This document shows, in pieces, positions 27,501 to 39,600 of a DNA stretch of 64,000 nt (positions within the stretch are counted from its first letter, which is position 1; the number at the start of each line of letters is the position of its first letter). The notes under the pieces were generated by a model, which was given only the letters and a program-made list of their open reading frames with translations, did not search any database and was not told the origin of the DNA. A program made the translations under genes and the position numbers. Origin of the DNA: Carposina sasakii (taxonomy: Eukaryota; Arthropoda; Insecta; Lepidoptera; Carposinidae); assembly GCA_014607495.2 (NCBI GenBank), contig CP053166.1:11612455-11676454 (forward strand), given 5' to 3'.

Positions 27501-30500
27501 CAGTTGTGTAGCTGCGGTTTGGTCTATGTTTATAGTAGGTTTACAAATGTGTATTCTCCAACATATATTTTGTAATTGACCCGGTAGCTCAGTGGTTAGA
27601 GCGGCTGGCACGGTTTGCAGTGGTCGTGGGTTCGATTCCCACTCGGGTGAAGAATTTTTTCCATTTCTTTATTAATAATTTTATAATATATTTTTTATTT
27701 TACATCTGACCTCGCTATGCCTATATTATATTACCTAAATGTGGCCACTTCTATGCTGCTCTGGGAGTGAAAAAAAAAAACGCATAATACTGCAGCGGGC
27801 ATACTGTACAAGTCAGTAGAGGGACAAGAGGGTCTTGGTGTTTTGTAGGCGATGCGCTGACCACCTGTCACTACTAACCGAACTTATACATCTCAACTAT
27901 ACCCATGTGGTTCTATCGGCCCTTGGTGCTCTGCCTACCCCGTAAGGCGTAATTATATGTAGGTATGTATATTTTTTATTTTACCTATTATCTGACCCCG
28001 CTATGCTAAATGTGGCTGTAGGATCTTTTTCGCGATCCTGCAGTTCTTTATGGTTACCTAAATTTTTTTTAATATTAAATAGGCTTACGCTTGACCACAA
28101 CGCGCCTAATGGTAAGCACCGTTGCACTCTAAGATGGAGTGCGCTTGCCTAAAAGAAACCGGTTCACTCTCGCCTTGAAGACCGCAAGATTATAGTTCAT
28201 GGGGAGCAGGGATTCAGGCAGGGAGTTCCACAGCTTGGCCGTTCGCACTATGAATTCTCATATGAAGAACTCAATTACCTCATTTTTGGGAACACAGCCG
28301 TTTGTTTTAATCAGTGGTTCCCAAAGTGGTCCAGGTGGACCCCATGGGTCCACAGGAGACTCGATGGGGTCTACGTTGGCGTGAAAAATGGGGGTTCACA
28401 ATTGATTTGGTAATGTGGTATAGGCCTGTAGGGAGTCCACCGGAAATAGTTAACTTTTGAAAGGGAAAAAGTTTGGGAACCCCTGGTTTAAATGCTTTCT
28501 TGAAGAAATAAATATTCTATTTTATTATTTGCTGGCATATTTTCTTTGTCTGTATAAGGTATTGCTGATTTGAACCCTTAGGTAGTAATTTCAGTTCAGT
28601 TAGGTACCTATCTACGTCTTGAAATCCGAATTGCCAAAGGACGGTAGACCGCTGACTTTGCGGAAAAAATATCTTGTGTTGTTCATCTTTGATGCGGGGC
28701 TTCACTAGAATTACGTTATTTGACCCGGTAGCTCAGTTGGTAAGAGCACTGGCACGGAATACAGAGGTCGTGGGTTCGAGTCCCACTCGGGTGAAGAATT
28801 TATTCCATTTCTTTATTAATAATTTCACTAGAATTAATCAGCTGCATCTACTTGAGTGCACGTCGTAAGAGTCGTCTAAGGAATTCGGTCGACGAGGAAG
28901 CAATTTGTCACTAGCCCCGCTATGCTAAACGTGTCTGCAGGATCACGTTCGCGATTCTGCAGTTCTGGCTACTCTTATCGGCCGTGTCTAGTAATGTACG
29001 TACCTTCCAAGTTACGATGCTTTGTTTTTAATATAGTTTACTGTCACTACTAACCGAACTTGTACATTTCAACTATACCTTCAAAATTGGTCAGAAGTGG
29101 CACCATGTGGTTCTATCGGCCCTTGGTGCTCTGCCTACCCCGTAAAGGATAAAGGTGTCATTATATGTATGTATGTATAGTTTACGTGTTCAAATTTGTT
29201 TTTAGTTCTGATGGTAGGTATACCGATAGCACCGCCACAGTCTTTGTTATCGTCACGCTGACTGGTCCTATTCTCTGGTTTTTGCTCGCTTTATCCATCC
29301 ACAATTATATCGAATGCTGTTGCTATACGATGAAAATTACCAGGTAGAATTAAGGAGTTCGTAGAGTGTCTGACGTGTCAGGAAAAGGCGCAATGACACC
29401 AGCACGTGGTGCATAGTGGCTTTTATATACGTTTTAGTAGGTAGGTACTTAGTTATATTGATGCTTAGAAATAGAATATATATAGGTACTGCCATTTTAT
29501 TTTGTAACAGTAGACGTCTGAGCCATTTATTTAATAATTTTATTTCCCAAAAAAGAAAAATATAGAAACGGTTACTACTCTACTTCAAAAAGGTTGTCGC
29601 AAAATGATTGTATGTAAATTTGCACAAACAACGTCTATATATATCAAGTCGTACAAATCAGAAATAACCGCTGCATCTCAGTATATTAACGCAATTACTG
29701 GACTAGAATATTAGGTCAATTTAATGATAAGGTTCGAAACACGGTCGCGCGGTTCTACTCCATCCTTGACCCGTACGAGTATTTTGTTATTGTTATTCAT
29801 GTCATTATTGGTCGGTTGCTAGTGTCATTATATCACTAAATACAAATAATAGTGCATTTTGTTATAGGTTATTTAACTATATTTGAATATGCTTCTGACA
29901 GTGGTCGTGTTTGGGGGCCGTCTGAAATGATGATTAAAATGTTTTTAAACACTAACTACAAAAACACGTCTAATTTTAGACATGTTTAAAGATGACATTT
30001 GATACCAAAATGTTTGGAATATCTGTTAGACAATGTTTAGCAACACAGTTTGAACTTACCGAAAAGTTTATTGTAAACTAGTCTTATTTATTTACACTCT
30101 ATTTTCTATATAGGAGGTATAAAGCTGATGGTCTTTCTAAAATTTTAAAATAAAATAAAGGTAGATGTGCCAAGTTCTTATGATGAACCAACCGGATTTT
30201 TTTTCGATTTTCTAAGATACATAGTAAAAACTTCCGCGTGCTGTTCTTTCCCAGATACATAATACCTTACATCCTACATCAACCGCAGTGTATCCGTCCA
30301 AGCTGTCACGCTCACTGGCTCAGCCATCACATGTAATGTAGGGTTAGCATTAGTAACCCTAGGTTAATTGATTTCGAAATAATGAGCTTCACTGTTCTCA
30401 CTTCGCTGTGAAAAGTAGAATTTTGGCCGATTTAGTTTAGGTACCTCATGCACGACTATTTTATCTGAGAGTGCACATACCTCAGAATTACAACCTAAGA

Positions 30501-30624
30501 GGGCCCATAGCTTGTTAGATACTTATTGAATGCCAAAAGGATCAATTTTGTATCATTCGTTGTGGAGCAACGACCTCATAAATTTTTACCCAACTGCGCC
30601 AGAAAGAGGGTTGTTTTTCGAATG

Positions 30625-30663
<39 letters not shown>

Positions 30664-33600
30664 TTTGACACCTTCTAGACTAGAGCCTAAACGGCTGGTC
30701 GCATTTGGGCTTGGGCGGTATGACTAGATTCGTCTGAGTCGGGATTTTTGTAAGTATGTAAGTAAATGAGGTTTTTACGAATCTCAATTTCTTCTATATT
30801 ACATCAATATATATCAATCTGGAAATATTTCCTTTCAATATTTTCCGCATAATAGCAAATAAATGAATTAATTATGTACGTCTGCTCTTGAACATAACCT
30901 TGTTAGTTAACCGTGAGCCATTGTATGAGTTATCGGGCGATTTTGTAATTATTTCATAATATGATTGAGCAAAAAACTGCCGTAACTTAATCCCATTTAT
31001 GGTGAGCAGACTCACAAGACTTACTAGTTTTACTTAGGTACCTTCAAAGTTACGGATATATAAAATTGTATCAGGCGTTGCTGGAAGTTATTTGGAAGTT
31101 CAGAACAATTGAATTTTCCAGGGTCAGGGTATGTAGTATGTACATAAAGTAACATATCCGGGCTGACTGTTTTATCAACGTCGAGAGAAAACTACTGAAG
31201 TTAGAAACGTAATATTTGAGCCGTGGCTTCCTTCTGGGATGTCTAGGTCCACATCCACACAAGAAGGAAAAAGGGGAATTTTAGAGAGTTCACTCTTTAA
31301 CTGAAAATACGGGGAAATCTTCTAATTCAATATGTAATACTAGTTTTGGGCTACTAGCCCATTGTATATTGCCATTAAATCACCACTTAACGTTACAACT
31401 TTAATTTGTCACATAGAACTTAAAACAAAGATTTTCATTTTTTTTCAAAGGTTTAAATCCTAAAACCCGTTTGCTTATCTCACTATTAACAAATTTTAAT
31501 CTTGCCAAACAAAAAGCAGCAAAAAGTTCGTCCGTCCGTCCTGTCGCGTCTTTAAGTAGAGCGGCGCACGCGCACGCCGGAACGGTGATGTAACGCAGCC
31601 TTCACACTCTCCGACCGCCCGTTAAGCTGACTGCACATGTGACGATGATGATTAAGATGTTTATGGTTTTTTTATGATGTCTACTTAATGTTAATGTAAT
31701 ATTTGAATTATTTATTTATGTACGCGGTATTACAACAAGTTACTTCACTATTTTGGATTCCAACATAAATTTTATAGTGGGAAATCTAAATATTATTCAA
31801 AGTGAATGGATTTAGTTGTGGAATTACTATAGTGCTAAAATATTGAATTTGAACAAGAATACGAATATTTTGACTACCTCTGATCATCGGGTACATTTCA
31901 TAACCTACCGGTTACAACTTACAACTGAATAAAGTGTCTAAATATTATGCAATACCTACCTAGGAAAATTGTGAAAGGAAAACCCGAAATAAAAACCGAT
32001 TTCACTGTAGTTTTTATTTGAATTTAACTTGGTGATGTATTACTGAAAGTTAGAAAATCAGGCGTAATTCGAGAGAAAATAACCTGATATTTTATCAAAG
32101 TTTGTTGCGTAGTCTTGATATGGAATTCCCAAAATGAAAATAGTTTTTTTATCTTGTTTTGAAAAGGCTATGTTTTGTATTCTTTCCTTATTGATGAGTT
32201 GACATGTTTTTTATTATTACTTATTGAACTAACGACCGTATAAGTATTTGTTCTGTCACACTTTAGGTACTAAATTGGATTCGTTTTATTGATTCTGTAT
32301 AATACTCAAGGTCTACTACTAAAAACAATAATATTTTGTCCCTTTGATATATACGGGAGGAGACGTCCAGCTATGGACCTATCTCACATCCTTAAGTCCC
32401 TATAGATTGCTGGGCAAATTAATGTAATTTTATTTAAATCAAATTAATCTTGGGTTATCTATCTTGCCTTGTGATCGGTGATAAATATTAACAGATTTAG
32501 TTTAGTAGGGAGAGGACATTTTGTTTGCTATCTGGCCGTTGTTGAATCTGACCATCGAGAAGTAGCGATATAGAACGGTTTTGGAGTGATCAAAACTAAT
32601 ATAGGTCACACATATTAACTCGGAAAGAAAAAAAAGAAAGAAATTGTAGTGCATTGATTGAATATAAACATCGTTCTCACAATAATGGTTTTGTTACTTA
32701 AATAATAGATTTGTCCTCAAAATGATAGATCTGTCACCAAATACTTGCAAATTTAGCTAATTGCTTATGGTTACCTGTTTGGGCGGATCCGAATTTGGCA
32801 ATATAGGTTTCTTCGGTGTTAGGTTACATGTTTAAGTCCAAGACGATTTCTAGCGACAAAAATATGATTTATTGGTGATCACTTTTAACACGTTGACGGA
32901 CAGTAGAAACAAGTGAAATTCGAAAATTGACACTATATGTTTTTGTAATTTTTAGAATATTAGAAGTATGGTTTTACTCTTTCTGCTTAAATACACTTAA
33001 TTTTGATTAATTCAATACAGCCGCAGTGTCTAAAAACGACCGTTTCGTATTGGACGGCTATTGCCGTCATGTCACATAGTGAACTTGAACTTGACGGCTA
33101 TAGACGCAACTGTCCGTCAACGTGTTAATTAATTTGCTTCAATACTTATTAGGACAAACCTATTAAAATACATTCAAAAATATTAATTTGGTACTAGACC
33201 TTATATCTCCATGATTTTAGGTGATTTTTCGTGGAACTGATTTTATATTGTTTTGTGACTAGATTTTGGTGACAAATTTATTACTTTGGGGGCAAACTCT
33301 ATTATTAAGGAAACAGAAAACGACTTCAATTGGTGACAGCTTAAACCATACCCATTAAAATCTAGGTGTGGAAATTTGTCTGATCGACCTAATATTTCTA
33401 TTGTTTAATAATTGTCTAATATTTCGATCCTAGTCTGTGGTTAGAAGATTTACCCTATACGTCGTCCAGTCCACCCCTCAGGACTTAATTGCGTGGGTTT
33501 TTGCTCTTCTACCCGATTGTCCGGGGACCGATACTGTGCCTAATTGTACTGGCTTTTCGGGACATCGAAGGAGGCTTGGGATGAAATTATGGCCCTAATA

Positions 33601-36600
33601 ATGGAGTCCCTTTTATATATCCTCAACGTACTTAGCTAATTATTTTAGGGTTTCTTTTATGCTTTGGTAAATAACATTTATAATATGTAGGGCGTAGGTG
33701 TCTTGCTGTGTTATCTTAATCGCTGGTACGAGTAGTGTAGGTTTATGACATTGAAATTGGGTAGCCAGAACTGGAGATCCAATAGCCACGTATAGTAAGA
33801 GCAATGCGGGGCCAGATGTAAATAATTAAATGTATTATCTACAAATTATGGGTAATTTTGAGACTATCTACATTATTCATATATTTGACTTCAATGCTTT
33901 TGCGACGTTTCATTATCCATTATATATTTATATTGACATCTCCAATACTGTTGTTAACAGATCGGTAGATCCTCGGAGCCGCCGATAGACTTCGTGGTTA
34001 TGGACACAGTGGCTGGTGACAAGAGCGGCGACACCAAGGTGCTGCAGAGCACGATATCGCGGTTCGCGTGCCGCATCCTCGCAGACAGAAACGATGTTAA
34101 TAACTGCCGCATATACGCTGCTGGGTTCGACTCGTCTAGAAACATATTTTTAGGGGTAAGTCCTATATCAGATTATTCTTTGACTTTTTGTAGTCTGTGA
34201 CGCAAGGGCACAGATTTTGTCCTATCATCCACACACACTGTACAATACAGTCGAGGAGCAGCAGCAATAGCAATATCACTCAGTATCGCAATAGGAGGTT
34301 TCAGAGATTATATTTCTCTATACTTATACGACGAAGAAAAAAGTAGGCAGGTTGAAGACAATTTTGTCTGAAATGTGTGCATTCTTAAAGCATTCCGCGT
34401 GAAACTCGACACACACAGCCCTGCACTGCCTGATTTTTTCAGCAGAAACGCAGCCTAAACTAAACCGTTGCAGAAACACTGTTCACAATGCTTCCACAAC
34501 GGTTTCAGTTGAGCGGAAAAAATTGGGTACTGAAGCCGATCTCTTCAATTCTATGTTAACCTACTTCTTTCCTTAAGACATCAAATTGGTGAACGCACGT
34601 GGCGTCGTCAGCCACCTCTAAAAAGATCGCCAATGCGCTCTATTTACTCTATTTAAAGTCCTTGCACATAATGTGTTCTGTAGGTACTTACAGGCGCTAT
34701 TAAGTATTCGGTGTTGAACATTGTGACGTACTCGCAGTATGCTAATCTGTTATCCGTAATTTTGGAGCACCTATGGTGAGTCACCGTTGAAGGTGTTGCA
34801 TGATTCATGCAATTCCAACTGCAGTACAGTATGTTGCTGTCTGCACAAAATGCTGATGGTAGTAGTACTGTGTTTTATTTCATTAAAATGCCAAGGATTA
34901 ACTTGGTTTTACTATGGTTTCGGATAACAAACATAAACAAAACATGCAGTTTATTCATAACAATTTTTTTTGTAATTGGTCAAAAGCTAGGCGCAATGTG
35001 ATATGTAAGCAACTTTGAATTTGAAGTTGTAAGTTCAGACTTATAGTTCTTATTTAAGCATCTAATAGTTCTGTACTACTACTGCTTGTCATTTATACTT
35101 TTCCGAAGGCTTTTGTTATATTTATTTTGGATAAAAATATAAAAATAAAGTTTATCGAAATATGAGATCCAATAATCAGAACTCAAGTATTTATATAAGC
35201 ATTTTAAGTATCGCGCAGGTGGTCTAATGAACGTATAGTTCTCATGAATGAGATCATATGTACCAATACCATACATTCGAGAGGTTCTCCACATATACCA
35301 TGCCGTATTGGGCCGCGTTGCCAGCATTCCAGTAAACCTCAAGTTACGTGATAGATTATAATGACCGTGAGATATAACTACCTATTGAAAAGACAATATA
35401 AAAACTATATGAGAAATTATGGACAATACGTGGTTTTTGCTGGGAGATCCTGTGAAAGACGCCAAGGCTCAACCATTCAATACTATGACGATAGACAGAT
35501 ACATAATCCCTTTCATAGACATGGTGAAGAGATGGCATGGAAAGATTGTATCTTATGAACGTGCATTCTTGATTAGCTTAGAAATCTCTCCATACTATGT
35601 ATCTGGAAAAATAAGCATCTGATTTTGAGTCTCAAAATTTTTATTGGTCCTCTATATTTGACATACCCCTTTCTGTAACACCCTGTATAAGTATGAATTT
35701 TATATAGAATTTTGCAATTAGTATTATATTGGCTGTAAGGTGCGGAGCCACCGGACCCCATATTATTCTGAGCTTGCTTCATTCATACACGCCTTATATT
35801 CCTGCCAAGGCTTTTACAATCGCTTCTGCTTATCAAACATCGGGCATTGCGTTTGAGGTCTGAACGGTCTGGTGAGAAAGTATCGAATGTTTATTGCGCA
35901 ACACCTTTAGGCTTAGTAAACGGTCAAGGTTGTATAGATGTCCCGGATTAGGTTTCCTGGCGAGGCAAAATGATAATATTTATTTATTCTTGATGTAGCT
36001 AGCAAGTTTTTGCGTAGCTTCAGCTCGTAGGTGCGTACTGTACCCACCTATACACATATCCCAACTAATCCCAACTAATATTATAAATGCGAAAGTAACT
36101 CTGTCTGTCTGTCTGTCTGTCTGTTACGCTTTCCCGCTTAAACCTCGCAACCGATTTTGATGAAATTTGGTACAGACAATCTTTAGACCCTGAGACAGAA
36201 CATAGGCTACTTTTTATTTCGAAAAAAAGGGATGAAGGGGTTGAAATAGAGGTTGAAAGTTTGTATGGGATTTCTTAATTTTAAAAGATAAAACCATGAA
36301 ACTTTATATTTAAGCACTTGATAAGAAATCATTAAACATTTGTTCTAGCATTTTTGAAATTTCGACCAGCTAAGGGGTGAAATAAGGGTTGAAAGTTAGT
36401 ATGCAAGTTCGTTATACATATATAAAGTTTGTAAGTATGGATGGATGGATAGATGGATGTTTGTTACTCTTTCATGTAAAATCGGCTGGAGCGATTTTAA
36501 TAAAATTTGGTATGGAGTTAGCTGATACCCTGGATTAACACATAGGCTACTTTTTATCCCGGGAAAATATTTTTATCCTGGATAATTCGCCATTTTGTTC

Positions 36601-39600
36601 TTTTCTGCAGTCCACGTGGACGAAGTCGCGGGCGTCCACTATATATATTAATATTATAAAGCTGAAGAGTTTGTTTGTTTGTTTGTTTGAACGCGCTAAT
36701 CTCAGGAACCACTGGTCTGATTTGAAAAATTCTTTCAGTGTTAGATAGCCCATTTACCAAGGAAGGCTACAGTCTATACAACAACCTGCCCGGCTTCGCA
36801 CGGGTACAACGCCCCCTCACGCGGACGAAGTCGTGGGCGGCTGCTAGTACATACATAATTATATTGTGCTTTTAAGCCAAGATTCAATCCATGTAGACTT
36901 GATGCGTAAAATGAATTTGTGGTTTGCGTGGTTTTTTTTACAGATCGTATACAAATTGACCCATATTAATACCTATTTAGTACTTAACTAACCCTAGATT
37001 CCAATATTCCAGGAAAAGGCAACAAAATGGACGGAAAACCACGAAATAGACGGCCTAACGACGAATGGCGTGCTCATAATGCACCCGCGCGGGGACTTCT
37101 GCGGCGGCAGCGCTACCTGCGGGCCGTGGCGCGAGACGTCGGTCGGCGGGGCCGTGTTCTCGCTGCGGGAGAGCCGCTCCGCACAGCAGAAGGTATTGCA
37201 GCAGTAGTTCTGTCACCAGGAGACTGATTCTCGCGTTTATTGATGTATCTCTTAACGCCCTCACTGCCTGAGACTACGTATTTGCGTCCTCTCACTAGGC
37301 GTTCAACTGACGTCTCAGCATGCTTAGTTAACAACTACATAATTCAATATCGACAATGGAAGTATAATCGTAGAACAAAAGACCAGATGGACTTTAGGTA
37401 CCTACTGGTCCCGTCCATTGCCTGGTTACATTGTACCAGACGACGGTTTGCTAATTTGCTTGTTTATCACTGCAATATTCATTCAGAGACTGCATCCATT
37501 CACCATAGACTAAGCACAAGCTGCAAAAGCCTTGAACGCTCACCAAACAAGCCTGAATATCGCACAATACAGTTGTTAATCTTGCGACGTCACCTCACTT
37601 TCCAGGGTCTACCATGTCAAGCGGAAACGAACGTGCTCCGCGATGGCACCATGATTGACTTGTGTGGAGCCACTCTGCTGTGGAGAAGTGCTGAGGGACT
37701 TAAAAATTCACCCGTAAGTACCAGACTTGCATGTCTCTCATGACAAAATATGAATGAACTAAAAATTAAGCTAAACGACTTGTAAACCTACTCATATATC
37801 TTATGCAAAATTAATAAATGTTTGGTCGATTCTTCTTGTTTGGCTAATTTATAAGTAGGTTCTGACCACCACTGCATCAACTAACGGTCAAATGTGGTGG
37901 AGCATGAGCCTGCCCAAGATAGCTTCCGTTTTGAATGCTTCTCAGTTTGCTCATCTGGCCGTTCTCGTAGACACATCGCTAGCAACTTGTCACTGATCTT
38001 TTACATCAGCCGGGCTAGCACGACCACGTAAAGTAGATACACGATAAAGGATTTCGTATCATATCTATACTACCATAATTATGCTTATTCTTAATCGATT
38101 TTGCGAGCATGACCAACCAAACGATACGTTACGTTAAGATTTAACACGTGCTATGATACGATAAAGCGCGAGATAAGTTAAACAAATGTTTCTAGAGTCA
38201 AAAAATATTTTTTTCTTTTTTTTCAATTGTCGTTCGTTATATTTTTTTCTTTTTTGACATCAGATTTCATGTTAACTGCCCTAGCATGACCAGCGAAACA
38301 CGTTATGATAAACCTATTTAACGACTAGCTGTTAACATACGAGAGATATTAGCCGCCATGTTGAATGTTATCGATACTAATTATTAATCATTTAATTTTA
38401 CGTTTAACCTACCTATGTAAACTAAAAACGAGTAAACTAAAACACTAAATTAAAAATATTAAATTTGGACTGAAAACCTATCGAACCAAAGAATATAATA
38501 GGTATTCTCGATTTCTCTAACCTATATCTAACAATGTTCATCGATAGCAATAGGTATCTTGAATTGATGTCAAAATTCGATATTTTTAACATCAAAATAC
38601 AGTCATGCTCGGCGCTATCGAACCAATAGACATGCTCGCATTTTTATTTATCATATCGTATCGTGCCGTGTAACGTTACCGGCATGGTTATGCTCGATGT
38701 ATCGATAAAATTCAACATGGCGGCTATATTTATCGTATTTTGACAGCTAGGAATCGATAAATCATATCGTGTTTCCCTGGCCGTGCTAGCCGGGCTGGCT
38801 CAGTTATGTTTAAGATTTTAAGAAGTATGTAACTGTTAGATTGCACAGAGTGTCGTCAGCAAGTAAACATACAGTTAGATTTTGGGTCTAACCAAGTCAG
38901 ACACGCCTGACTCACGGCTGGGTTCCGAAAACGGGGAGCCAGAAGTGCATGATCACAAATTTGAATGAGATACAGTCACTCATTCAAACAGCCCAGTTCT
39001 GAGGGTTTAGTCCATGGCGAAAAAATAAAAGAAGAGCAGCGGTTAAGTATATTTTCATACAAAAATAGTGTGCCGCTGAGCGGGGGTGAAGTGTGGGACG
39101 AGGGGAGCATCCCTGTAACCCTGCCCATTTACATAGAAACCACCTTGCAGTGACTAGCCAAACTACTTGCATTAGCGTGTGGTTACAGCTACTGCGTTAC
39201 ACACACTGGCCCTGAAGCCCCGCCCCTATCATGACTTCATAGCCTCACAATTGCCACACGACTCAGTTCATAGTCCCACCGCCTCTTTTATACCTTCTCC
39301 ATGGTTTAGTCTGAGTTTTCACTTCGAACTCCTCGTTAACGTAAAGCAGCCAACCAATCACATTATGACGAGATGACGTGATGTAATAATAGTGAGAACA
39401 TCTGCACTACGTGATTGGTTGAATAGTTTACGTTAATGCGATCGAGTTCGAAGTGATAACTCGCACTAAGCCCTCGATATTATGTAGTATGCCACAATCG
39501 ATTGGACCCATAGTCGCGATCGCAACGCATTTTGATACATTTTCCTTCTGTTCGTTTCAGACAAAATGTATCCTAGAGAATCTAGTGGACGAGCTGAACG

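Noticed and set aside
27577..27650. tRNA gene
   Set aside because: The anticodon arm is not well formed and the locus shares its 3' tail with two other copies, so it is a SINE.
35361..35622. Protein-like open frames with GDPVKDAKAQPFN
   Set aside because: Three overlapping frames on both strands, no family recognised, adjacent to a fold-back fragment.
37240..37743. Extended reading of the Pellino exon at 37606 into its upstream intron
   Set aside because: The frame is open by chance; the family alignment starts exactly at the AG|GGT acceptor and the intron part has no homology.
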